Below, one piece after another: positions 16,700-24,805 of a DNA stretch of 64,000 bases. Every line of letters starts with the position of its first letter. Positions within the stretch are counted from its first letter, which is position 1. This DNA is from Patulibacter americanus DSM 16676 (GTDB lineage: Bacteria; Actinomycetota; Thermoleophilia; Solirubrobacterales; Solirubrobacteraceae), in the NCBI RefSeq assembly GCF_000420025.1, contig NZ_ATUD01000001.1, positions 1-64,000 on the forward strand, written 5' to 3'. The notes below the pieces were generated by a model. It saw nothing but the letters and a program-made list of their open reading frames with translations. It made no database searches and was not told where the DNA came from. A program made the translations under genes and the position numbers.

Positions 16700-17315
16700 G
16701 GCGGCCAGGGTTCGGATCGAGCGACCACCGGGGCCTCCCCGCCCCGCGGGCGTAGAGCGCGCCGGGGGGCCTCAGGCACCGCCACGCCACACGGGGCGAT
16801 CCGGCGCCTTCACTTGCCCGATCCGGCGGACGCGTCGGGGCCTCAGCGGGCATCGACGCGGCAAACGACCTGAGCGGCGGGCGTCGATCGCCCGGACCCG
16901 TTCGATGCTGGACGTCGCGAAAGCGGACTCGCGGCGAAGACGCGTGAGCTACCTCGCGTCAAGCCTACCGACGGACGGGCCGACCTCGTTGATGCGAACG
17001 CCGACGCGCCGGTGCTCATCCACGTATTCCGGAGCGCGGCCTGGTCGCTGGGGAGCAGGTCGTAAGAGAGCGGACGCGTCGCTCCGAGCTATCGGAGGCC
17101 CACGCATCGACCCGAGGGCCCACGATTCATGGTGTGCCGGCGCAACGGAGTTCTACGCCGAACCCGCCGTGCTGCACCGCAAGTTTGCGCCAAACTGGAC
17201 TCATGTTGAACCTCGACCACCGTACGGTCGAGCGCTTTAGTGCAACGGCGGCCATTGTCGAGGTCTGAGGCGCAGGCGGCAAACCGTCCGGGTCGGCTTG
17301 CCGGAAGCCGAACCA
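16700..17315. other. Gene-free left boundary of the defence island
   Basis: About 600 bp without a supportable gene. Base composition becomes more mixed from about 16.9 kb. Short open frames on both strands lack domain signal and consistent codon bias. A perfect 15-bp palindromic element is at 17182-17196. This marks the change from chromosome to island. I see no tRNA, integrase or flanking direct repeat that would show how the island arrived. Confidence 0.5.
17182..17196. repeat. Palindrome AGTTTG-CGC-CAAACT
   Basis: Six-base arms are perfectly complementary around a 3-bp centre. It stands in AT-richer non-coding DNA at the island edge, about 120 bp beyond the last minus-strand island gene. 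It could be an operator or a short terminator stem; nothing adjacent decides this. Confidence 0.4.
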
Positions 17316-18161
17316 TCAGTCATCCCCGACATCGCCAGGGCGCCGGCTCCCCGCTGTCGGGTCGTCTTCGGTCGCGATTCCGGCGCTGTCGGCAACCCGG
17401 TGAAGGAGCTGGAGCGCCGCCGCGACCTTGTCGTCGAACAACGGATCAGCGAGATCGTCAGGGCCGGCCACCCCGTCGGCAAGCAGGTCGTCGAGGATCG
17501 GCGGACTCGAGATCCAGGATCGGCGCGCATCGCTGTCCGCGACGGCCGCGGGTGCCACGGCGTCGAGGGCCGCGACGAAGAGCTGCGCGTTGGCCGCCGT
17601 CGAGAGCCGGTTGATCTGCCGTCCGACGAGGCGCTTGCCGTCCGTCCTTCGCGAATGGAGGAAATCCAGCAGGGCGGCGCAGAACGCATGGTTCCGGGTG
17701 GCGCTGATCTTCAGAAGGGTGTTCGGGATCTCCTGCAGTTTGAGCGCTTCGCTCGCGGGCCCGTAGTCGGACCCGCGTCTGAAGAGCTCCGTCGTCCACC
17801 ACAGCCGAGAGAAGGCATTCGTCGCGGCCCCCCCGATGAAGCGGGCGCGCTGGTCCGGATACCGCCAGCGCACGTAGTCGGGGCAGTCAACGATCGACAG
17901 ATGCAGCCACATCCCACGTTCGCCCGCCTCGCGTCGGGTCAGCCGGAGTGCCGCATGGACACGGGGCCCGAGCCACCGGTCGGATGCCGCGGCATCGTCT
18001 CCGAACATCTTCCTCGCGTGCTCGAAGAGGTCGACCACGTCGTCCGTCGCGACGTCGACGCGGCCGACGTCAGAGACGAGCCCCTCGACATCCGGCTCTT
18101 CGGACCCGATGACGAAGGCGTCGGTCAGCCGGGCACCCACGGCCGGGGCAAGCACCTTCAT
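17316..18161 (-). CDS. Third gene of the GHKL triad, DUF6339-like
   Basis: A 281-aa protein, from the ATG that overlaps the preceding stop (ATGA, 18158-18161). The body is helical. Its conserved-looking core, WLHLSIVDCPDYVRWRY then RFIGGAATNAFSRLWWTTEL, and a later ATRNHAFCAALLDFL, reminds me of the DUF6339 group, whose function is unknown. No catalytic motif is visible. Coupled translation with two upstream genes, starting with a GHKL ATPase, suggests the three products work together. The family name is from memory and not confirmed. Confidence 0.6.
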   Translation of the reverse strand: MKVLAPAVGARLTDAFVIGSEEPDVEGLVSDVGRVDVATDDVVDLFEHARKMFGDDAAASDRWLGPRVHAALRLTRREAGERGMWLHLSIVDCPDYVRWRYPDQRARFIGGAATNAFSRLWWTTELFRRGSDYGPASEALKLQEIPNTLLKISATRNHAFCAALLDFLHSRRTDGKRLVGRQINRLSTAANAQLFVAALDAVAPAAVADSDARRSWISSPPILDDLLADGVAGPDDLADPLFDDKVAAALQLLHRVADSAGIATEDDPTAGSRRPGDVGDD

Positions 18162-19135
18162 CCGTTCACAGCTGCCTTCAGGCTCTTTCGGAGTTGCGCC
18201 CCGGCCTTCATGTGGCGGGACACTGCAAGTTGCACCATGGCATGAGTCACGGCGGCCTCCTCGCCGTCGAGGTCCCGTCGGATTTGTTTCATGGCCTCTT
18301 CCAACGGTTTGTCGGGGTACACGGCCGGCAGTGCCCATCGCAAGACGTCGGCTCGCCACTCGATCGAGGGCAGCCGGTGCTCCCCGGTCTCCTCGTCCAC
18401 GTTGATCGCTGCGGTCGAAACTGCGATGGCACTGGTCCATGCGGCCGCGACGATTCGATGCATCTCAGACTCTCGAAGGGCACGCTCGATCGGAGGCACG
18501 CGGTCGCCTCCGTCGAGTAGCTGTCGGAGTCCGTCGACACCTGCATTCAGGTGGATGATCGGCGTCTCACCGGTCAGGTCTAGGAAGAAGCTCTCGGTTG
18601 CGGCAGCTTCCGGAACAGATGTGTCACGGTCATCGCCCTCGAATGCCGACCATTTCACCGAGAATGTTCCTTGGAACGGTGGCCGGACCGTCGCGTCGGC
18701 GTACAACGCCCACGGTTCGGAGACCCCGAGACGTCTCGCAGGGCGCCCCCCGACGTCTCCGGTGAGCAGACACTCGACGGCCACCTTGCCGCGCAGATCG
18801 TCCGCGTCGAGCGTCACCGCGCCACGCCAGTGATCCTGCTCTCCCGGGTCTCGCTCCAAGGGGAACCCGTAGCGAACCAGAGTTGCGACACAGGCGACGC
18901 GGACCACCATCCGGACGTCCTCGCGACCAGTCACCAGAGCCGCTGCGTCGGCCGGCTGGATCCGGGCGCTCACGTCGAAGGTCACCCTTCGCCACGCCTG
19001 CGGAGCACCGCTCAGGTCCATGTGGCGAAGGTGCCCCTCCAGGAACTCGGGGCGAGGAACTCCGTCGACCGTCAGGGCATCGACGGACAGGTCGAGGGGC
19101 TCGTTCAACGTCGGATGGGGCAACAACGTGGTCAT
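18158..19135 (-). CDS. Second gene of the GHKL triad, unknown
   Basis: A 325-aa protein I cannot name. The N-terminal two thirds are strand-rich (DVSARIQPADAAALVTG, VRVACVATLVRYGFPL, GTFSVKWSAFEGDD), suggesting a beta-sandwich. The C-terminal third is helical (PLEEAMKQIRRDLDGEEAAV). There are no Cys clusters or nucleotide motifs. It starts at the ATG overlapping the stop of the GHKL gene (ATGA, 19132-19135) and its stop overlaps the next start, so the stoichiometry of the three proteins is probably coordinated. It could be a structural or substrate-binding subunit; this is inference. Confidence 0.6.
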   Translation of the reverse strand: MTTLLPHPTLNEPLDLSVDALTVDGVPRPEFLEGHLRHMDLSGAPQAWRRVTFDVSARIQPADAAALVTGREDVRMVVRVACVATLVRYGFPLERDPGEQDHWRGAVTLDADDLRGKVAVECLLTGDVGGRPARRLGVSEPWALYADATVRPPFQGTFSVKWSAFEGDDRDTSVPEAAATESFFLDLTGETPIIHLNAGVDGLRQLLDGGDRVPPIERALRESEMHRIVAAAWTSAIAVSTAAINVDEETGEHRLPSIEWRADVLRWALPAVYPDKPLEEAMKQIRRDLDGEEAAVTHAMVQLAVSRHMKAGAQLRKSLKAAVNG

Positions 19136-20955
19136 TCGGCCACCTCTTGCGTGTCACGCAGCGCGACGTCGATGGCGACATCCTCTGGGCGTCCCGGTAG
19201 CGACAACGAGTCGATCTCGACCCGGAAGCGACACTTCTTCTTGCCCGACGAGACCGTCACGGTTTCTCCAGTGACATCGCAGTTCTTCACGGCCTCCAGG
19301 GACGACATCTCGACGTCGACAGCCCCAGATTCGCCGACCACCCGGACCACCGGCCGGAATGTCCAACATTGCCCGGCACGCACGCTTGCGACCACCGAGG
19401 CCTCGATCTTCCAGACACCGTCGTCGACCCCACCCTCGGCCTTTGTCACGCGGGGCTCGCCACTCGGTCGCGTCGGGGCCTTGATGGCCAGCATCCGGCT
19501 CAGGGCCTCCGGGCCGTCCTCACCGTCGGACGACGTCGGGGCGACCAGGTCCCTCAACGTCGAGCGGACGCTCCCCCGGAGCTGTTCGAGTGAGGCGCCG
19601 CCCCCGCGACGGTACGACGCCTTCATGTCCGGGGTGAGGGTCCACATGTCGTGAGACGGGGGCTCCGCACTGCGAAGGAACTGCTCGGCCACGTCCGCCG
19701 CCTCGTCGTCGGTCGCTGCCCCGCAGAGGAGGACGGCATGGAACGGACGTGCACCGATGCGGAGGTTTGGGAGGCGCCAGTACTCGACGACCATGCCGAG
19801 ACCGCGGACCAGGGCGACCGAGTTGGCCGCGGCCTGCTCCGTCTCCGGGTCCGCGCGGCGGACGAGAAGCTCGGCCCGGTGGACCGTCTCGGCGTGTGCC
19901 TGGTCCTGACGGTCGGGGACCGTGAGCTCGGCGCGCCGCGCCACGACACCACCGACCTCCACGAGGGACTCGTCCAGTGCCCCGGCCCGGCGCGCCTCGA
20001 GCAACGCGACGTAGGGGCCGACCTCCTGGCCCAGCGGAAGGTCGACCTCGGTGCGCGGACCCAGGGGTCCTGCGTCGTAGTAGCCGACGGTCGGCCGGAG
20101 AAGGTCCCGCCCGATCGCTGGCCAGAAGTGCACCGCGAGGGCTCGTGCGAGGACGTGAGCCATCGACGCCACGTCGTCGGGCCCGTCGTTCGACGGGTCC
20201 TGGAATCCAAGGACGAGGATCGACGTCCCGGTCGTCCCGGTCGGGCGGTCGAGGAGCATGTCGGCGGCGCGGGACCCCATGTCCCAGGCCGAGACCGCCT
20301 GATCCTCCGAGTCTCGGGCCCCGAACCATCCTGGGCCGGCAAACCGTCCCCCGGTGGTCTCGTGCCAGGCGAGCTCACACCGACCGAAGAACCGCCCGAG
20401 CCGATGTTCGGGATTCTCGGGTTCCGCTTCGGCGAGGTCCGAATGGAAGAGGACGGTGGACAACGACGAGCAGCGCCACAGGACGGCCTTCCCCAGTCCG
20501 AAGGCCCCCCCTGCGGTACTGGCCTTGTTCGAGTCCAGATTGTTGCGGCACAATGCAGCGAAGTTGCTGTTGGTGCCACGCTCGGCGCCGACCAGGCCTC
20601 GGGAGTCGAGTTCTTGGATGCTCAGGACGATCAACTCGTCCTCATCGGCGAGACGGTCGAGGCCGACCCGTAGCTCTCGCCCGAACTTCTGAGTCTCGTC
20701 GGCAGACGCATCGAGGTGGGGTTGCAGCTCCGGCCAGCCGATCTCATCCTCGAAGGCGCGAAGGGCGTTGCCGGTCAAGCGGTACAGCGCAAAGTCCACG
20801 TCGACGTGGTCGCCCTTCCTGACGTCCAAGACGTTCTGGCAGACCTCCCGGGTGAACACCTCCAGGGTCGGATCGAACGCCCACACGTTCGCGTTGCCGA
20901 AATCCCTGCCGCCGTCGGGATTCTCGGGTCGGAACTGCCAATGGATCTCGGTCAT
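19132..20955 (-). CDS. GHKL-type ATPase, head of a three-gene operon
   Basis: A 607-aa protein with a GHKL (Hsp90/MutL/histidine-kinase) ATP site at its N-terminus: N-box VFTREVCQNVLDVRKG (about residues 33-48), G1-like QELDSRGLVG (about 114-123) and G2 GGAFGLGKAVLWRCSS (about 149-164). The rest is a large module of unknown type, with strand-rich C-terminal sequence. It lacks a kinase H-box, so it is more likely a conformational ATPase like MutL or MORC than a signalling kinase. It diverges from vsr across an 83-bp gap. GHKL ATPases recur in defence loci that also carry cytosine methylases and Vsr. Confidence 0.75.
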   Translation of the reverse strand: MTEIHWQFRPENPDGGRDFGNANVWAFDPTLEVFTREVCQNVLDVRKGDHVDVDFALYRLTGNALRAFEDEIGWPELQPHLDASADETQKFGRELRVGLDRLADEDELIVLSIQELDSRGLVGAERGTNSNFAALCRNNLDSNKASTAGGAFGLGKAVLWRCSSLSTVLFHSDLAEAEPENPEHRLGRFFGRCELAWHETTGGRFAGPGWFGARDSEDQAVSAWDMGSRAADMLLDRPTGTTGTSILVLGFQDPSNDGPDDVASMAHVLARALAVHFWPAIGRDLLRPTVGYYDAGPLGPRTEVDLPLGQEVGPYVALLEARRAGALDESLVEVGGVVARRAELTVPDRQDQAHAETVHRAELLVRRADPETEQAAANSVALVRGLGMVVEYWRLPNLRIGARPFHAVLLCGAATDDEAADVAEQFLRSAEPPSHDMWTLTPDMKASYRRGGGASLEQLRGSVRSTLRDLVAPTSSDGEDGPEALSRMLAIKAPTRPSGEPRVTKAEGGVDDGVWKIEASVVASVRAGQCWTFRPVVRVVGESGAVDVEMSSLEAVKNCDVTGETVTVSSGKKKCRFRVEIDSLSLPGRPEDVAIDVALRDTQEVAE

Positions 20956-21038
20956 GTGAACCTCGGAGTCGAGCGGTGACGGGAGGTCGGGCGAGGCGGA
21001 TGCCTCTCCGCTCCATAGCTGTAGCGTGGAGGCCCGGG

Positions 21039-21485
21039 ATGCCCGACGACCTCGTCAACGCCGCGCGACCGGCCGCCTCCTCGCCGGACGTGCAGACGCG
21101 AATGAGCCGGCTCGGGCAACGCGACACGAAGCCGGAGGTGCTGCTCCGGCAGGCATTGCACCGTCGGGGCCTCCGGTTCAGACTGCAACGGCGCACGGAT
21201 TTCGACCGTCGCCGCCGGATCGACATCGTCTTCCCTCGGGAGAAGGTCGCGATCTTCGTCGACGGATGCTTCTGGCATCGGTGTCCCCGACACGCCACCG
21301 TCCCCCGTGCGAACGCCGAGTTCTGGGATGCGAAACTGAGCAGAAACGTTGAACGCGACCGCGACACCGACGAGCGGCTGGGCGAGCTCGGATGGACCGT
21401 CCTGCGATTCTGGGAGCACGAGCAACCGGAGGTCGCCGCGCAGCGCATCGAGCTGGTCGTCCGCGAGCTTCGCGGGGGGCGGTGA
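21039..21485 (+). CDS. vsr: Very-short-patch-repair endonuclease
   Basis: A 148-aa nuclease that nicks DNA at T:G mismatches produced when 5-methylcytosine deaminates. Family motifs are complete: RMSRLGQRDTKPEVLLRQAL, then RRRIDIVFPREKVAIFVDGC with the metal-binding Asp, then FWHRCPRHATVPRAN with the paired His, and GWTVLRFWEHE near the C-terminus. The start at 21039 gives the normal family length. It is the only plus-strand gene inside the island core, convergent with the HelD-like gene (5-bp gap) and divergent from the GHKL gene. It is the expected companion of the cytosine methylase at 37.8-38.9 kb, despite lying 16 kb away. Confidence 0.92.
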   Translation: MPDDLVNAARPAASSPDVQTRMSRLGQRDTKPEVLLRQALHRRGLRFRLQRRTDFDRRRRIDIVFPREKVAIFVDGCFWHRCPRHATVPRANAEFWDAKLSRNVERDRDTDERLGELGWTVLRFWEHEQPEVAAQRIELVVRELRGGR

Positions 21486-21490
21486 CGAAG

Positions 21491-24400
21491 TCATCGAGCG
21501 AGCACCTCGATCTCTTCGACGGTGCGACGGAGCTCCTGGGCCAGCACGCTCGGGAACGTCCTTTCGAACAGCGTGACGAGCTCTCTCATGTACCAGTGCA
21601 GGTCGGCCTGTTCGACGCCCATCCGGGTCCAGGTCGTCGCCCCGTACCGGTGGAGGTCCCGCAGAAGCGTCCGGGCGTTGTCCAGCTTCTCAGCGAGAGC
21701 GACCCGGCGCACCGAGGTCGAGCCGAGCTCGAGGAGCCGGAGGTGCTCCAACTTCGTGGCCCGGAACGAGTCGAGACCCACAGGATCGGTGCAGCCGATG
21801 ACCGTGGTGGCGACCGCCTCGCCGAACTGGCGGCGGATCGTCTCTGCCGTGTCCGGCCCTCCGTCCTCGACCGCGTCGTGCAGCAGCGCCGCGATGGCCT
21901 CGAGTTCGGTCCCGCCGTCCTCGAGAACCAGTGCCGAGGTCGCCAGGAGATGGCCGAGGTACGGGATCGGCGTACCGCGGCGGGTCTGGTCACCGTGCTG
22001 GATCTTGGCGAACACGAGCGCCTCGGAGAACGACCCGCCCAGAGTCACCGCGTCCGCAGGCCGAACAGGCCGGTCCCGCTCCCCGACACGTGGGATGGCG
22101 GGGATGGGCGGCAGCACCGCGATGTCCAAGGACACCGGTGACACCGACCCGGGAAGGTCTTCCTCGACCGTCACGTCTCCGGGAGCCGTCTCCCCACCGG
22201 GAGCGGCCTCAGGGTCGCCGGTGGCGGTCGCGTCCCCGTCGGCATCGGTCGGGGCGTCGGGCTCGCCCGCGACATCGACGGTCTCGACCGCACCATCGTC
22301 ATCGCCGACTTCAGAGGTGGCCTCGACCTCCTCGACCGAGGAGGCCTTCACTTCCGAAGCGGGACCGTCATCCGACGGCGAACCATGATCGACCCCGACG
22401 GCGCCCGGCGTGTCCTCGGCGACTTCGGCGTTCTCCACGTCGTCCGCGGCACCGTCGTCCTCGGCGGCACCCTCGTTCGTCTCGCCTTGCGGCGGTACAG
22501 CCGGGGTGTCGAGGTCGAGATCGAGATCAAGATCGAGATCGTCCGGCTGGTCGACCGCGACGTCCGCATCGCCGGCGCCGGACGAAGTGGCGGAAACGTC
22601 CGAGGCCGAAGCGGGCGGGAGGGCCTCGTCGACCGGCTCTCCCCCGGGAAGGGGCGCCGGCAACGCAAGGCTGTGGACGACGACGAGTTGTTGCGTGGCC
22701 CGCGACAGACCCACGTAGAGCTCGCTCCAGCCCGCACGCGAGTCTGTGACGATCTGCCGGGGCTCGACAAGGACGACCCGATCGAATTCCAGGCCCTTCG
22801 CCTCGGCACTCGAGAGCAGCGTCACCCGCCGTTCCAGCTGGTCCGTCGAGATGTCGCCGACCGAGATCCCGGTCGTGGCCAGGGCCCCGCGGACCGTCAC
22901 GAGCAGGGCGGGCGGCACGATCACGCCGACGGAGCGATCGTCGGCCGCCAACTCTGTCACCGCCGACGCGACGGCGGACCCGAGGTCGAGCTCGTCCACC
23001 CTCCGGAACAGCGGCTCCGTGATGGACTCCCGCACCGGCTGCGTCGGCGGAAGCTCGGGCGCGATCACGGGCAGAACCGCATTCGCGAGCTCCATGATGC
23101 TTCGCGGCACGCGGTAGCCGTACGTGAGCAGCCCTTCCCGCACTCCCCGTCCCGTCGGAAGATGCGCCGTGATCTCGCTCCAGTCGCGATATCTGGTCGG
23201 ACCCGTTGCCTGGGCGATGTCGCCGACCAGGGTCAAGTCTCCCTCGTTCGAGCGCCGGGCGATCATCCTCAGCTGCATCGGTGTGAGGTCTTGTGCCTCG
23301 TCCACGATCACGTAGCCGTACAACTTGACGCTTCCCTGCACCAGCGCAGTGATCTCGTCGAGGAGCGGCATGTCGTCCCGGGTCCAGGGGTGCACGCCGA
23401 CCGTGCGGACACCACGACGGAGCAGGCTGCTGATCTCGGCCTCGGTGAGGATTCCCTCCGCGGTGGTGCGCAGGCGGAGCTCGGTGGTGAGGAGGTCGTG
23501 CAGGATTTGCGCGGCCGACGACGCCGGCCACATCCGCTCGAGGAAGTTGTTCCACCCGCGGTCGGTGTTCAGAAAACGCTGGAGCGCTGCAGTGTCCACC
23601 GTGCGCCGCCGCAAGCCCCGGGAGAAGCGCTCGCGGAGCAGCGTCTCGACCGCCGTACGCATCGCAGCGACGAACTGGCGCCTGCCCTCGGCGTAGGGGC
23701 GCTCCCGTCGACGCTCCCGATCGAGGATCTCGTTCGCGGCCTCGGCGGTCAGCCGCACCGTCACCCCCTGGGTCGTGACGGTCTGCGGCGCGACGGCCTC
23801 CCGGGTCCTCAGGGCCACGGCCCGGGCGACGACCTCGGCCATCCGGGCGTCGCCCTTCAGGGTCGCGACCTCCGGGCCGTCCTCACCCCTCGCCTGCGCC
23901 TCACCCGTCTCGGCGAGACGATCGATCGCGAGCTGGTCGACCGTGTCCTCGCCCATCCCGGGCACCACGTCTGCGATGTAGGCCATGAACGCGGCATTCG
24001 GTCCCACGACAAGGACCCTCCCGAGATCCTCGTTGTTCCTGACGAGGAACACCGCGCGGTGCAACGCGACTGCGGTCTTGCCCGTACCCGGGCCGCCCTG
24101 GACGACGAGAACGCCTTCCCGCGGCTCTTCGATGAGCTTGTACTGGTCCGCGACGATGGTGGCGACCATCGCCTGCATCCGCGGCTCCCTGGCGCGCTCC
24201 AGCTCTGCTGCCACGCGGTCCAGGGCGTCGCGCTTTCGGCCGGTCGGAGCCTCCTCCCCGTCCGCCTCCTCGCCGAACGTCTCGTCGTCGATGCCGAGCA
24301 GCTGACGCTCGAGCAGGTCGAAGCTCCTGCGCCGCATCAGCCCCTGGGGGTCTTGCTCGTCCGCGGCGTAGAACGGCTTCGCGATCTTCATCGTCCAATC

Positions 24401-24700
24401 GACGACGAGCACCTTCTCCTGATCGTTCTTCACGGTGCAGGGGCCGATGTAGACGACCTTGCGCTTGCCCGTCTCGAAGTCCAGGCGGCCGAACATCAGG
24501 CGCTCGTCGTCCACGGCCTGGAGCTTCGAGAGGCGTTCGCGCGCAGCCTCACGGAGGGCGTGGGCGGCGACGCGGTCCCCGCCGCCGTTCTTCGTCCCGT
24601 CGACGATCTGCCGTTGTTCCTCCAGGTACGCCACGTGGGCGTCACAGGCCGCCTCGAGGTAGGTCTGCTCCGCGGCGTGGTCGGGATGGGGGTTGATCAT
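21491..24700 (-). CDS. HelD-like SF1 helicase fused to a SpoT-like HD domain
   Basis: A 1069-aa three-part protein. Residues 1-670 are a HelD/UvrD-type SF1 ATPase: N-terminal coiled region (EAARERLSKLQAVDDERLMF), Walker A VVQGGPGTGKTAVALHRAVF (about 205), motif II YVIVDEAQDLTPMQ (about 467), and C-terminal motifs AEAKGLEFDRVVLVEP and LYVGLSRATQQLVVVHS. Residues about 675-865 are a highly acidic, low-complexity linker including a run of alternating Asp-Leu. Residues about 890-1065 are an HD domain with LLHDAVEDGGPD and LAEKLDNARTLL, typical of SpoT/MESH1-type hydrolases. HelD proteins normally act on RNA polymerase or DNA and lack such a tail. The HD part closely resembles the stand-alone protein encoded at 53818-54423. 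It follows the NERD-UvrD gene after 105 bp. Confidence 0.82.
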   Translation of the reverse strand: MINPHPDHAAEQTYLEAACDAHVAYLEEQRQIVDGTKNGGGDRVAAHALREAARERLSKLQAVDDERLMFGRLDFETGKRKVVYIGPCTVKNDQEKVLVVDWTMKIAKPFYAADEQDPQGLMRRRSFDLLERQLLGIDDETFGEEADGEEAPTGRKRDALDRVAAELERAREPRMQAMVATIVADQYKLIEEPREGVLVVQGGPGTGKTAVALHRAVFLVRNNEDLGRVLVVGPNAAFMAYIADVVPGMGEDTVDQLAIDRLAETGEAQARGEDGPEVATLKGDARMAEVVARAVALRTREAVAPQTVTTQGVTVRLTAEAANEILDRERRRERPYAEGRRQFVAAMRTAVETLLRERFSRGLRRRTVDTAALQRFLNTDRGWNNFLERMWPASSAAQILHDLLTTELRLRTTAEGILTEAEISSLLRRGVRTVGVHPWTRDDMPLLDEITALVQGSVKLYGYVIVDEAQDLTPMQLRMIARRSNEGDLTLVGDIAQATGPTRYRDWSEITAHLPTGRGVREGLLTYGYRVPRSIMELANAVLPVIAPELPPTQPVRESITEPLFRRVDELDLGSAVASAVTELAADDRSVGVIVPPALLVTVRGALATTGISVGDISTDQLERRVTLLSSAEAKGLEFDRVVLVEPRQIVTDSRAGWSELYVGLSRATQQLVVVHSLALPAPLPGGEPVDEALPPASASDVSATSSGAGDADVAVDQPDDLDLDLDLDLDTPAVPPQGETNEGAAEDDGAADDVENAEVAEDTPGAVGVDHGSPSDDGPASEVKASSVEEVEATSEVGDDDGAVETVDVAGEPDAPTDADGDATATGDPEAAPGGETAPGDVTVEEDLPGSVSPVSLDIAVLPPIPAIPRVGERDRPVRPADAVTLGGSFSEALVFAKIQHGDQTRRGTPIPYLGHLLATSALVLEDGGTELEAIAALLHDAVEDGGPDTAETIRRQFGEAVATTVIGCTDPVGLDSFRATKLEHLRLLELGSTSVRRVALAEKLDNARTLLRDLHRYGATTWTRMGVEQADLHWYMRELVTLFERTFPSVLAQELRRTVEEIEVLAR

Positions 24701-24805
24701 TGGTGCGCTTTCCAGGGATCCGAGGTGGCGGGCCGGGACGACCGTCGTTCCACCACTGCTTCTTGTCGGCAGGCGCCCCGTCGGGGCTTTAGGACTTTTC
24801 AGTCG

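Noticed and set aside
16905..17240. 111-codon plus-strand frame at the island edge
   Set aside because: No domain, irregular codon bias, no ribosome site.
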